Positions 1-11,904 of a stretch of DNA of 64,000 bases are shown here, piece after piece; positions within the stretch are counted from its first letter, which is position 1, and every line of letters begins with the position of its first letter. Under the pieces are notes generated by a model. That model was not told where the DNA came from and did not search any database. It saw nothing but the letters and a program-made list of their open reading frames with translations. The DNA comes from Diphasiastrum complanatum (Eukaryota; Streptophyta; Lycopodiopsida; Lycopodiales; Lycopodiaceae), in NCBI GenBank assembly GCA_029204225.1, contig CM055107.1, positions 4,906,353 to 4,970,352 on the forward strand. The letters are read 5' to 3'. Position numbers and translations under genes: made by a program.

Positions 1-654
1 TCAATTCTTCAATTTTGGTATGATAGGCAGTCTTTAGTTTTAAACTGATTGGCCCTGCTTTAGCAATAATTGGTTTTAGAAGTCTTAACTAATTATTAGA
101 AACTATTGATCTTTTTTTAGATATTGATCATGTGAGTTCTTGGGTACTATGACAGAACATATTGAAAGTACACATCTGCTTTGACCGCAAAATCACCATT
201 CAAAGTTTTTTATGACGTTAGAATTGGCCCCGAAAGTAAGCTGTTGGCAATGCCGAGGTCAATTTTGATGTACTCAAAAATATTCTGACTAATAGAAAAA
301 ATCTTTGTTTTTCAGAGATGGTGAGCCTCGGTCTAGAATTGCTCTAGTTTGTCACCTGGAAAAGTTTGGCAATTCAGAGAATGAAACAATTGATCACTCT
401 GAATGGAGAAAAATAGAAATTGCAGAAGAATCAAAATGATGATGATTTACAATGGTTCAAGACCCTAGGGAAAAGAGGAACGGAAATCGGGCACTCGAAT
501 ATGGGAATTAAAATGTGGACACAACAAGTACTGAACGATAAATGAGAAATGCAAGTCAAGGCCAAGGAGCCCCCCCCCCCCCCCATCAAACCTTAGCAAG
601 CATAAAGTTTTCATAAGAAGTTAAGAATATTACCAAAACTTTACCTTTCGCGAA
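1..654. other. No gene seen; contains a poly-C run
   Basis: I see no supported coding region in this stretch. A run of about 15 C residues lies near 570-584. The last part leads into the copia fragment that begins near 655. Confidence 0.6.
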
Positions 655-1173
655 GTGGCAAAGAGCACCTGTTATAGAGGCAGCCAATCTACAAATATTC
701 TCGAAGGCTACATAGATGCAGATTTTGATACCAGAAGATCTACTTCTAGATTTGTATTTTTATATAATCCAGGCCCAATTTTTTGGAACAGCCGAAAGCA
801 GACCTCGGTAGCATTGTCATCAACTGAATCAAAATACATTGCTGCCACGAATGCTACCAAGGAGGCAATTTGTCAGAGGCACCTGCTAGCAGAAATTGAC
901 CTTGCATAGTCACATCCAACAACCATCTTTTGTGACAACCAAAGCACCAAAGTTCTCTCTCTCAACCCGAGAATTCATTCTCGAAGCAAGCATAATCAAA
1001 ATTAGATATCACTATTTGAGAGAGAAAGTGCAAAGCAAGGGAGTATCATTAGTCTACTGCATGACAGAATCAATGACAGCAGATTACTTCACAAAGGTTC
1101 TGTCAAAGGAGCACCACCTCAGATTCAACGAGGTGTTGAATCTGAAAATCAAACATTTTCAGAATCCACATTG
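655..1173 (+). pseudogene. Ty1/copia RNase H domain, 3' end of pol, broken
   Basis: The translation shows the copia RNase H signature: a GYxDADFDTRRSTSRFVF-like start, then SVALSSTESKYIAATNATKEAI. It continues with DNQSTKVLS and a histidine-containing HSRSKH stretch, and ends with TADYFTKVLSKEHHLRF. This domain would remove RNA from the RNA/DNA hybrid during reverse transcription. An in-frame TAG at 907-909 and a frameshift near 995-1005 break it. Integrase and reverse transcriptase are absent upstream, so it is a 5'-truncated relic. It runs directly into a purine-rich tract and a 3' LTR. Confidence 0.85.
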
Positions 1174-1181
1174 AGGAGGAG

Positions 1182-1781
1182 TGTTGGAATTCAATGCTCA
1201 GCCTCAAATCCATTCAATAATGAGCATCCTGAAAAACTTGAAACAAAAGGCTTGAATTTTTGAGAAGAGGATCTAAAAATTTATGATCGAATTTTGTAGA
1301 ATTTTTTGATACTGGATCGACTCGAAATTTTTTATGTTTTTTGAGTCATTGTACATTTTTTGATACTTACTGTTGGTTTAAAATCCCCGACCCAACGACT
1401 TTGCATTGACAGTTCATCCACTTTGTACATGCATCAACTGTAATGAGGCGGTTGTAATAATTGCAACAAAAGGTAGTTGTAGATATTTTGTAGGATATCA
1501 ATCCTAGAATCTTCATTAGAAAAACTTCTTCGGATTATTCGAGTTTTCTGTAGCCAGCGTTATCACACTCACGATTGTAAGCTGAAGTAATCACTTCAAG
1601 TATTGTGCTCACTATTTTGATATTCATCAGAGTGCAAATTCTCAGTCTCACTATTGTCTTGTTTCATTGAGCATTTGTCTGAATCATTCAATTTGAATAT
1701 TCTGATGTTGTTTGTTGTGTTTCCGATCCTACACACTAAGCTCGCTCATTAGCTTCCGCTCATTCCCACTGATTTCTGACA
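1182..1781 (+). mobile_element. Copia 3' LTR
   Basis: A polypurine tract (GAGGAGGAG) after the RNase H end is followed by TGTTGGAATTC, a typical plant copia LTR start. A CA end is taken at CTGACA, immediately before the inverted copia fragment. The start is well supported; the end is an estimate. No second copy of this LTR was recognised in the window. Confidence 0.6.
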
Positions 1782-1787
1782 ACTTGA

Positions 1788-3061
1788 TTATCCTCCATTG
1801 TATAAATGAATGTAGCAAATGAACTTCTTAAGTAGGTAGGTGCTTGCACCTCGGCTCAAGAATCTACCAACACAATAGCTAAGATCAGGTCTTGTGATGG
1901 TTAGATATATGAGTAAACCAAGTAGCTTCCTATAGAGAGTAATGTACTCGAAGGATCTTTCATGACCTCTTATAATTAGCTTTACATTTGACTCCATTGG
2001 TGTATTACAAGATTTAGCATCTACCATATGAAATCTATTTAGAATAGAATTAGCATACTTCTCTTGAAATATGAATGTAAATTGAGAAGTTTTAAATACC
2101 TCTATTCCCAAGATATAATGTAAAAGACCAAGATCATGCACCTCAAACTCTTTTTAGAGTGCAAACTTGATATCATCAATATCTTGCTTGTTGCCTCCAC
2201 TCAAAATGAGGTCATCTACATAGATTAGAAGAATATTAACATGATTTCCAACAAATCTATAGTAAAGTGAATGATCATACTCACTCATCATGAAATTTTG
2301 AGAAAGTAATAAAGAGTTAAGCTTAGCATACCATCCTTCGTGCTTGCTTAAGACCATACAAACTAACATGATTTGGATTGCCATGTGAAATGTAGCCCTC
2401 GGGTTGCTCCATAAATACTTCCTCTTTAAGATCCCCATTCAAGATTGCATTCGTAATATCCAATTTCCATAGACCCCATCCAAAAAGTGTTGCAAGTGAT
2501 ATGATGACTCGAATGCTTACCATCTTTGCCACGAGTGCAAAGGTCTCCTCAAAGTCAATACCATGTTCTTGTGCATATCCTTTTGCCAACAACATTGCCT
2601 TGTACTTGTTGATTGATCCATCTTGGTTTGTGTTCACTTTGAAGATCCATTTGCATCCAATAGGCTTTTTGTCCTTTGGAAGTTCAACCAATCTCCATGT
2701 TTCATTCTTCATAAGAGCTTGATACTCAAGATCCATTGCCTGGATCCACTCTTTGTTCCTTGATTCATCTACACATGTAGGGTCATCAAAAGAGGTTAGG
2801 AAATCATAGTTTGTATCACCAACAACTTTCGTACCTTTTTCAACATAAGTGAGCCTCAAAGGTTGTTGCCTTTGTCTTGATGTCCTCCTTGGCAACATCA
2901 ACATCCAAAGTATCATCAATCTCAATGTCCACACCACCACTTGAAGAAACTTTTGGAAAGTTTCCTTCATAAAAAATGACATCTCTTCCAATGACCACTT
3001 TCCTTATTGAAGGAATGTAAACTTTGTAAACCTTGCTTACCTCACTATAGCCAAAAAACAC
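1788..3061 (-). pseudogene. Ty1/copia integrase tail plus reverse transcriptase, broken
   Basis: Read on the minus strand, this begins with the integrase C-terminal motif FGYSEVSKVYKVY (near 3055) and a linker. The RT domain follows: the WRLVELPKDKKPIGCKWIFK region, LAKGYAQEHGIDFEETFA, LDITNAILNGDL, then the catalytic YVDDLIL near 2220. LHYILGIEV, DAKSCNTPMES and LYRKLLGLLIYLTITRPDLSY come last. Frameshifts near 2330, 2150 and 2840-2990 break it, and RNase H is missing. It belongs to the same family as the copy at 30054-32243 and the integrase piece at 10663-10965: the shared phrases GYSEVSK and NTPMES/DTPMES are nearly identical. Confidence 0.9.
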
Positions 3062-4457
3062 ACCTTTCTTTGAAGATGGATCCTTCTTGGTTCTTGTAGG
3101 GTGTGTAGAATAGTCGGTGAGCAGTCCTTCTGCCTGTCAAAGAGGGTTGGAACACTTGGATAGGAACCTAACCTAGCTTAGATGCTACTTTTAGTTGATC
3201 TCTACTTTTTACACTAACATTACCACCTTTAATACTACGCCCATTGTAGTGTGGCACTTGTTGGGGCTATCTGAGTTGTAGCCCGGATGGCTTGCACGCC
3301 AGTGTCGTAATCTTCAATCAATATTTTTGGCGGCACCATACCCTCTGGTGTGGTGGGATCAACACGGAGGGTGAGGACATAAAAGTTGTCTGTACAAATG
3401 TGTCATCGGGCAATGGTTGGTCACCCTCGACAACCTTTACTGGAGAAGTGGAGGGTGTGAGAGGAGCGGAAGTGGCAACGAGATTAAGAACAGATTGTTC
3501 AAACGAAAAAACGAGAGGAACAGAGGGAAATTAGATAGTTGTTTGGAGGATGGATTGAGATGTAGGAGAGGTAGGAGGTGTGAAGTTGATTTGGTTGAGC
3601 CATGCTAGGGTGCCAGGGGACAATTGGGAATCAAGAGGGTTGATGGCGGCAGGTGGAGTAGAAATAGTGGTAGTGGCAGTAGCAAGGGGAATGGAAGAAG
3701 CGATGGTAATGGAAACTGGAGTCGAAACGGGAATGACGAGAGAAGGTGTGGAAGATGTGGGAACAGAGGCAGAAGTTGTAGGATCAATAAGAGGAGAAAC
3801 AAGTTGTACTGTGATTAGGTTCAGTGGTGCACTCGTTCCAGGTCTTAATAGACAATTCTTGTACTAGTGTCCATAACCGCATTCTCGACAAAAGAATGTG
3901 TATTGTCCCTTCTAAGGACATTCTGCGATTCTATGACCTTCGCCGCATATGTAGTAGCCATAGTTTCTGCCACCTTGACGTTGAGGTGGAGCCACATAGG
4001 TCGCGTAATATTCATTAATGGCTGGATCCACAAACATCTCGTCCGGCCCATACCATTGTTGTTGCTCAAGTTGAGGTGGTGCTGGTACTTCTTGTTCCAC
4101 TGCTGCCAAATTCACATGAGCCACTTGGTTGTTAGCTGGCCCTGGTGGTGCAGGTATGGCCATGCGTTGCTGATTGTTTGGGCCATACCTCGGTGTCACA
4201 TTGGGTGCCCCTTGATGATATGGATAAGAGGTCTGATAAGGACTCCTCTTCTGTTGTATGATCCGGGGGTTAAATGGGCAAAATGCCGTCTCGTGCGCGG
4301 ATGCGTTGCACAGATGGTAGAATATTTGCGTCAGTCTTAGGTTTTGTTTTAAAACTGGACACTCATTAACTGTATGGTTCTGAGTGCAAACTGAGTACCA
4401 TACATTTTCTCGGCGAAGATACTGCAGCTGGTTCTGCTCCAGTGGGTTTGGATATAG
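3062..4457 (-). pseudogene. Ty3/gypsy gag relic with damaged zinc knuckle
   Basis: The clearest part is 3912-4199: a Pro/Gln-rich stretch followed by YICGEGHRIAECP, which is a CCHC nucleocapsid knuckle lacking its first Cys (Tyr instead) and shortened before the His. Downstream on this strand (3250-3900) the reading is Ser/Thr/Pro-rich and broken by stops. Nucleocapsid knuckles package genomic RNA in LTR elements. I infer gypsy from the similar proline-rich organisation. The boundary with the copia fragment near 3062-3170 is not sharp. Confidence 0.55.
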
Positions 4458-5031
4458 TGTCGTGTTATGGCCATATTCAGTTAAGGACCTGGAATAGTCC
4501 TAATATGGTAGACCGGCCCTCCGGTATTTGAGATTGTTGGTCACGCCATGATTTAATTCCATGTCAAGGCTAGTTTGTGACTAATAACCTTGAGAGGACC
4601 CAGACATTGTAATTGAGACATATGGAGTATTGCATGTCTGTGTGACGAATATAGGCAAAAGGACTGCATGAAGAAGTGTGATCTATTTATAGTTGACCTG
4701 CATGGGGGTTGCATGGTTTCATGCATAGGACTCTACTCTCTATATAATGCTTCTTGGTTTCCAAGGGGAGGCTCGAACTTGGGACCAAAGAAACTTTGGA
4801 TGCCAAGCCAACCAACTGAGCCAACCCCGTTGGGTTACTCTCTATATAATGAGGTAGGGATTCTCCCGTCGACATATTGGGTTTAGGTTACCAGTTTTTC
4901 TCTTCTCCTCTTGCTTCACATGGCATGGCTTGGGGGCTTGATCTAGGATTGGTTGGGCAGTTTGGCTCCATTGTCTCTCTTATTGTGTTCTCCTATCCTC
5001 ATCTTAGGGGTTGTCCTTCAGGGTCTTTATA
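4458..5031 (+). mobile_element. 5' LTR of a non-coding (LARD-like) LTR element
   Basis: It starts TGTCGTGTTATGGCC and ends GGGTCTTTATA, one base before a primer binding site. The last 45 bp recur at 10151-10195 with one or two differences, which fixes the LTR end. Beginning and end also resemble the LTR at 55380-55873 (TGTCATGCCC start, GACTTTATA end), so the two are one family. After removing the 102-bp SINE insertion plus one target copy, its length is about 472 bp, close to the 494 bp of the other copy. Confidence 0.7.
4734..4851 (-). mobile_element. tRNA-derived SINE with 16-bp target-site duplications
   Basis: The insert at 4750-4835 (86 bp, minus strand) has an RNA polymerase III A box TGGCTCAGTTGG (4812-4823) and a B box AGTTCGAGCC (4770-4779), spaced as in a tRNA. 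It is flanked by identical 16-bp repeats TACTCTCTATATAATG at 4734-4749 and 4836-4851. Perfect flanking repeats and tRNA-like promoter boxes are the hallmarks of SINE retroposition by LINE machinery. There is no A-tail and no tRNA-unrelated body, so this is unusually short. Identical flanks suggest a recent insertion into an older LTR. Confidence 0.85.
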
Positions 5032-5032
5032 T

Positions 5033-5044
5033 TGGTATCAGAGC
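5033..5044 (+). other. Primer binding site (initiator tRNA-Met)
   Basis: TGGTATCAGAGC lies one base after the LTR end. It is complementary to the 3' end of plant initiator Met-tRNA, the standard primer for LTR-element reverse transcription. Confidence 0.9.
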
Positions 5045-8000
5045 TTGGCTAAGATGCGGTCTTGGATAGGATGGAGACAAGCTCTACATTGGTTTGGAAG
5101 TTTGGAGCACTTGGATTTACATCCCAGTTGGAGTGCTATTTTCTCCAAGAAATTATGGAGTTGAATTCACAAAGCATGCTTGGCCAATATGACGGTAGAG
5201 TGCTCTTCTACATGGTCAGTTTTGGTAATAGATGCTAAGAAATTGTGTGAATTCATTCTTAATTCTCTGTTTTAGTTGAGGAAACTTTCAAAGGTGTGAA
5301 TGATTTGCTCATCAGCTGGTTTTCTGTTTGGTTAAATATTAAAATGCTGGACCATAATATTCTGAGTCATGTATGCTAGTTTTTATGGATAGATTGATAC
5401 TACATCGATCTATCCAGTTTGTGGGGACTGTTGGCAGTTTGGGACATGATTCTACTGATTGCATGTTGAGGATTAAGACTTGTTATTTTACAATCATAAC
5501 TCTCCTGAGAACATGCATGATGGAAATAGGTGGATGAGCAATTATGTTAAAATTTAGCAGAATGGAAGCTATGTTAAGCTAGTAAGTCAGAGGTTGAATA
5601 TTGATGTAGTAACTCTGTCATAAAATACTCGTTGGTCTCCTTTCAGACTCGGTTTTGAGGATATGAAACCCTGAAAGCTGTTGGAAGTCGTGAGACAGCT
5701 AGTTTTAGCCTGCTCAGAGTCGAAAGAGCTGTGGCTGATCTTTGATTTCTGAGAACAAGGAACTGCTACTCGACCTTCCTAGTAAGTCCAATCTACTCCA
5801 TAATCGGTTGTTGGGTTCTTAAAGATGCATCTGCAGGATTATCCTTAATGAATAATCATGTATCTTTTAGCTATATGCCATAAGAACGTGAGGACATTCT
5901 TAATGGAGGGAAGAGCCTGGAGTAAGAGCAGTAAGAGACATTTGAACGACCTTGAGATAGGCTGTGACCTGATTTTTTGAGAAGTTTGAAAGCCGCTGGA
6001 ATGGAAGATGACTGGAAACCTGGTAGGAACAGGGGTTCGGATTCTCCGTGGATAGCAGAAGATGTGAATATTGGCCATAAAGCCCAGATACCTTGTTGTG
6101 GGGAAGGACGAGACTGATCCTGTTTCCTCTTTTTCTCCCTGACGCGATGGTGGAAGTGCAATTCAGCCTCCTATCATGCTTCTCTCATCGATGAGGCCTG
6201 CGGCTGAGAAGCCTTCTGTGATGTAAGTTGCGGCTGGTTGAATCTCTCTCCCTCTCGGATGCCGGGCCTAAGTTTTCTTTACTTTGAAGAAGATAGGGTT
6301 TGTGTTTTTGTGAGGACCTATGGCCTTTTATGTTTAAAACCTTTTGGTTTGGGCTTTTAGCACGCTTGTGGAAAGTGTCTTGAGCTAGTTTCATGAGTGT
6401 GATGAATGGTTGGCAATTTGGAGGGGAGGAATTGGCTGACTATTTGAATCAATGTGGTTACATGCCAGTGGATCAAGGCTTGGAGAGAATTTTAGACAAT
6501 TGGTAGCTTTGAGTTGGTTTAGAATTGGTTTTCTAGAACAACTCCGGAAATACAAGTTACTAACACTCGGACAAAGAAAATTCAATTTCTTGGTGTTTGA
6601 TAGTCAAAATTTAGCCTTCAATTTTGTATTGTTTCTCGCAACAGGAGTTAAAGAAATTGGGATTTCCTTTCTCTAGGAACAATATGCATGTTTTTAGCTT
6701 TATCACTTTGACATTTTAGGCTAAGCCGGTTTTTTGAACTTGAGTACCATTATTCGTGGTCAAACAGTATTAATCGATTTTCGATGGGAATTATTCCGAA
6801 ACCGATCTTGATGGAACGAAAGAGTGGTACAGTTCTCAGGCATATTCCCAGTATAGGAATTTCGATTCCTTGGTATGATGTTATTTAAGACATTCAGGTG
6901 TAGTGATACTCCCAAATTGTGTGTGTGTTTTTTTTTTCTTTCAGTTTTTTCCTTTTCAAATCGGTAGAACACCGATCAATTGGTTATTGTGGTTCTGATG
7001 CTTTTTTATCATTAAAATTGAACAAACCAAAGCTTTTGAAATACTTGTTAAATAAGTAATGGAATAAAGATCATAGTATTTGGGGAGAATTTTTTATTCG
7101 ACAAAATTATTTATGAGAATACAGGATAGAAAGTACCTGAATCCAAATTTTATGAATTTTTCATTAATTACAGATGACTTTAACGAAGTAATTCCTTAAG
7201 CCAGTAAGTGAAAAGAGAGAACAGTCCAATTTTATTGGAAAATCGTAATAATAGGAATTAGTAAAAAAAAAAACACTAATTTCATTTCCAGTAAAATCCT
7301 ATGGCGAATTATATTCAAAAGATCAGACTAGTGGTGTTTTTCATACTAGTTGATGATTTTTAATGTGTCAGTTATTCAGCCCAGATATAGGATAGAAATG
7401 AAATTGTTTCCGACTTTTTCCTACAATAATTAATTTTTTAAACATTTACTAATGTCATTACGTCTTCTTGATGAAGGATTTTCAAGGAACTGAAAATTCT
7501 AAGGAGGGAAGAAGAATGGACATCAATGGTTGTAAGTGTGATTGAGAAATGTATTTCGTAGTTAGGATTCCCAGTAAATAATCGCTTAATATTGGTTATT
7601 GATTTTCTGAATTCATGTAGTTGAATTCATAACTTATATCTTTGTAACCATTGAGGTATCCGCAATTTGGATGTCAATTGTGATGTTAGAAGTAGAATTT
7701 GATACATGGATTACATTGGATCTGTCAATTGATAGAAGCTTGTCCCTAGAGTTAACTCTTGGATCCATGGGGATTCGAAGTTTATCATTAGCCTGTAAGG
7801 ATCAAAATGTAATATTGAACCATGTTAATTCTTCTGTCTAAATCACAGAATCAGGTGTGGATTTGTGGTATCCATCTGGTGGGCATGCCAGCCATCCAAA
7901 TAAATGAATTCTTCAGTGTTTGGGATCAAGAAATAATATCCTATAGTGATTATAGGACAACTACATGATCAATGGATCTCTAGAATATCAGACAAAGTGG

Positions 8001-10150
8001 TTAAGAGTTTTCTGGAAGGAAAAGCTGATGGTATGAGACATCAATAATTTTGGAAATGGAATTCTAGGATTGTAAAGATCTGATGGTGAATGGTGTGTTT
8101 TAGTACCTAGTCGCGATATGGAAAAAATAAAATTGTTTGATCAAATGTGGGGTATTTTAGAAAATTTTGAGGTTTAATCTAGATCCCAATGTGGTATCTC
8201 ATTATTTACAAAATCAGAGGCCCCCAAATCTATTTCTTGTTTTCTTAATTAATCCTTTACTTCTTAGTAATTTCTCGAATATAGATATTAGACTGGGTTA
8301 TATGATTCTTTCCAGCATGAAGTTATTCTTTTGAAAGACTGTTATGTCATATAAATTACTACTTGTGTGAATAGACTTGGAATTCAGATAAATTCTAAGA
8401 TTGAAGTGTTTGGATTTCTTAAACCTAGAATATCTCTTTGTATAAATGGATTTCGATGGAGTGGTAGTTTCTATCACTCGGGTTGAAAATATTTGAAAGA
8501 AAAGTTTTGTTTGTAATAGTGTGAATCTTTTAGTGGAAGCACTTATTACTGACTTTTCTAGGATTTAAATATTTTCATATATCATCTTTTCAGTTAACTT
8601 TTATTGAAATTTATAATTTCATTAAAAGGAGAGGTGAAGTGGTGGGATAAAATTCTATTTGGGAATTTGTAGGCTGCATAGTTTTTGGAAGAGAAATGAG
8701 ATTTGGTCAAAAAGTAAATTCGGATAGATTCAGAGTAAGATACCTAATTGGAACTTTTCGAAAAAGAGGAATTCTCTAGGGATTGTGTGGACACTCTAGA
8801 TCTAGAACATGTTTGAAATTTGAATCACTTACTATAAGTAGGTAGAAGTCCAAGGGTTACTAATTCCATTTTGATTGGAATAGAAGTAAGTTTGATCAGA
8901 ATTTAAGGCTGAGAGTTCTATATTGGGTCAGCCTAATCTTAGTTTAATACTAGGATCAGAGAGGAGTTGATGGAGTAGAAGAAATTACGTGATTAGAGGT
9001 AAGTTGGATTGGGAAACTGGTGAGAGTGAATGTTATTCGTCTAAGAGATTTTTCGGATATGTTATCTACTCATGAGAAATAGAAAATCTTTTGTAGCTGA
9101 GTTACAAGATCTCAGTGAGATATGTGAGTAGTTACTAGAGTTATTTGGTGCACTTAACCTAGTCGGTGAACATAAGCATATGATCAAGTATTGTTTTGAT
9201 ACATACTTGCAGAGTTAACAAACCTTTGTATAGAAGATTTATGGATTAACTTATAAATGATTTGGGTAAGAATCTGAATGTGGTGTCATACTAGTATAAT
9301 TGATTTCTTCACCTAGACATTTGAGATTTCTAAATCATTGGCAATTAACTTGAATAGTTGATAACTCCAAGATGAAATTAATTGGTAAAACGATCAGTGT
9401 GAAGAGGATTCACCAAGAACTGATGGTTTTTGAATTATATTGCTTGTAAGACGCATGATTAGTGAATCATTTGGGTTCATCAATTAAAATTATGTGCATT
9501 GGATATACAGTATTCTTGGGATAGAGTATTTCTTAGTGGAGAATTTAATTTATATAGTGGATGTTATTCCGCTACAGTTTATGGTCTGCAGATGCTTGAG
9601 TACAATTCTTCATTAGATTGGATCTATAGTTATCATAGGAGACATACACGTCTACTAAGATGAATGAATGCTATTTTCTTGTATTTGGTGCTAGAAACAA
9701 GAGCATTTAACTCAAAAGAGTATCTGGGATACTCAGAGTTGAGTTTTAATCATTCTATATCTTAATGATTATCCTAGAGATTCTAATTGAATGAATTATC
9801 ATATCTTAGAATTTGGATTCTAAGGATATTTGTATTTGAAAGCTTATGAATTATCTGTCAGAGTTGTGGATAATTTTAGACTGTAATTGTAATTATTATT
9901 ATTTTTTTTAACTTTAATCTCCTAAGTTAGGAAATATTTCACTCAGTGGTTCATGTAAGTGTTTTACATGAAGGTGATATTACTAACTTGTGTTGAGTGT
10001 AAATTAGTTGAGAAATTGATTGCTTAGTGTACTTTTAAAACTTGAGTCGTACTCCAGAACAGAGATTAACGATTGGAAATAGGTTTATCTCTAAGTACTT
10101 GTTTGATATGGAAGTCAAACTAAGAATAACGATTTTCCTTGGTTAATATT
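5045..10150 (+). mobile_element. Non-coding internal region of the LARD-like element
   Basis: About 5.1 kb lies between the primer site and the 3' LTR remnant. I find no gag, protease, RT, integrase or RNase H motif in any frame, and all open frames are short. Base composition is AT-rich with frequent stops. A large retrotransposon derivative that moves with enzymes from other elements would look like this, but so would an old element decayed past recognition. A more GC-rich patch near 6100-6400 has short minus-strand frames that I do not trust. Confidence 0.55.
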
Positions 10151-10195
10151 GTTCTCCTATCCTCATCTTAGAGGTTGTCCTTCAGGGTCTTTATA
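10151..10195 (+). mobile_element. 3' LTR remnant of the LARD-like element
   Basis: These 45 bp match 4987-5031, the end of the 5' LTR, with one clear difference (AGAGG against AGGGG). The rest of the 3' LTR is absent upstream, so a deletion removed most of it. Confidence 0.75.
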
Positions 10196-10199
10196 GCAA

Positions 10200-10640
10200 G
10201 GCCTTCAGTTTCTGATCGAGAATTGAGTCGTTAGTTGTTCCATCTGCTGCTTGTGTAGCTTTGTCATTTGTCCCATCAACAGCTCGGTGGACAAATTGGT
10301 TGCGTTGATGATGCTACCAAAGGAGTTTGAGTGTGAGTGGTTGGATAAGATTCATCGTCTGAACCCTCATCCTCTTCCCTGATGGCATCTTCCATTGCTG
10401 CTTGCAATGTAGCATACTACTCTTGTCATTTAAGCTCTCTTCGGATACTACATGGTAACCCTGCGAGGAACCACATAATAACTGCATGATCGGGAGTTAG
10501 GGCTGCATTGCACTCGGATCTTAGATGTTTGACCCGTTTCATATAGTCTCTGACCCTTTCTCATTTTTCCATCTTTACTTTGCTCAGCAGGAGAAACGGA
10601 CTTTCCAGAAACTTTCTGGGTTTAAAGCGTGTGATGAGAG
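10200..10640 (-). pseudogene. Ty3/gypsy gag fragment
   Basis: Minus-strand reading gives ERVRDYMKRVKHLRSECNA, then a region ending AAMEDAIREEDEGSDDE. The last phrase nearly repeats the gag at 28380-28450 (AMSDAIREEDEGSDDED), so the two belong to one family. Gag forms the particle in which the element's RNA is copied. Stops interrupt the frame. Both ends are truncated, on one side by the LARD 3' LTR and on the other by a copia integrase fragment. Confidence 0.75.
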
Positions 10641-10662
10641 CCACTTTAACCAAAGCTTGATC

Positions 10663-10965
10663 TCAAAAAGATTTAGAAAGATTAGCACCTAACCTCATAG
10701 CTCTGGCACCTTCACACAAAGTTCTATTCTTCCTCTTGGCCACTCCATTTTGTTGTGGTGTCCTTGGGCTTGTGTACTCCCTCTTGATCCCATGCTCATC
10801 ACAAAAAGCCTTGAACTTGGTAGAAATATACTCACCACCATTGTCACTCCTCAAGCACTTGATCTTTGTAGAAAACTGAACCTCCCTTGAAATTCTGAAC
10901 TTGAAAAAGACGTCAAACACCTCATCTTTGCTCTTTAGTAGATATTCTCGACAAAAGTTCAAGAT
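10663..10965 (-). pseudogene. Ty1/copia integrase core fragment
   Basis: The open frame contains [19 protein letters not shown], then GIKREYTSPRTPQQNGVA and RKNRTLCEGARAMRLGANL. The Asp of SDNGGEY and the Glu of the PQQNG(V)AER region belong to the DDE catalytic triad; here Glu is replaced, as the sequence reads VAKRKNR. It is the same family as 30054-32243 and 53349-54035. Both ends are cut off by gypsy sequence. Confidence 0.9.
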
Positions 10966-11904
10966 GAGCTACTCTGCGAGTACAAAAATGAACCTATTCC
11001 ATTACTCAAGGAAACTAAACAAAAACACTTGCCACGACCCACAGGAATAGAGATCATATCCAATCTTCTGCAGTCTCAAATCACATTACCTTTCCATACT
11101 GTTCTGAAGCTATCTGAACACAAGATCATAACCCAAGAGCTACATGACTCTGATGAGGATATCAAAATACCTCATCAACCGGAGATTCCAAGGCTGACCC
11201 AATAGGTTGATGCTACCTTGTTTTAAACAAGGAAGGCAGGAAGGAGGCTGCATCACCTTACCTGTGAGCCATAAAGATCAAGCTACTATACCAACTATCA
11301 TTTATAGTGGGTCAGGAGTGAATATCATATCGCTATCACTTGCTAAGCAATGGGGTGTCAGGCCTATTGTTCCACCCAAATATCAACTGAATTTAGGTGA
11401 CCAAAGCCATATGAACATATTAATGTCGTATCCATTAAGATCGCAGGTCTTAATTTTATAGTTGATTGGGTGGTACTAGATCTCCCACAAGAAAAGTCCG
11501 CCTATAAATTTTTATTAGGAGCCACATGGTTGACAAATGTCGAAGTGATCCAAGATTGGAAGAAACAACAAATCATTTTTGGTAATAGAGATCAAAGAAT
11601 ATCAATAGCTTACACTATTGGTAAAGCAGAACCAGTGCGGTATGAAGATGAATGTTCCTCTACCACATTACACACAATCTACCGATATCTTCGATTGGGG
11701 ACATGTGTTAGCAACCATCGTTAGAAAAGGTAAGCAACATTTTCTTGCTGACCATTTATCCACGATAGTATCAGCCGAGAAAGTCACAGAATCTATAAAT
11801 GATGATTTGGTGACTCAACTGGAGAGGGCTGTCCCTACCCGATGGATCCAATATCTCTGGTTCACGACTAGACCGTTGTATCTCCATTGGGCTATGGAGT
11901 AAAC
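10966..11904 (+). pseudogene. Ty3/gypsy retropepsin region, broken
   Basis: Three overlapping frames together read a pre-protease segment (LPRPTGIEIISNLLQSQITL), then IIYSGSGVNIISLSLAKQWG. In that last motif the catalytic Asp-Ser/Gly-Gly has become YSGSG, so Asp is lost. KFLLGATWLTNVEVIQDWKKQQIIFGNRD follows, then the post-protease linker QSTDIFDWGHVLATI. A TAG at 11201-11203 and frameshifts near 11460 and 11620 disrupt it. The same order and phrases occur at 28891-29756. The protease would mature Gag-Pol. The fragment ends in minus-strand gypsy sequence. Confidence 0.85.

Noticed and set aside
3292-3867. Plus-strand frames rich in Gly, Glu and Arg
   Set aside because: They lie opposite a decayed Ser/Thr/Pro-rich gag linker on the minus strand and have no motif of their own.
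4750-4835. A functional tRNA gene
   Set aside because: A and B boxes are present, but the sequence does not fold into a full cloverleaf by eye and is flanked by target duplications, so it is a SINE.
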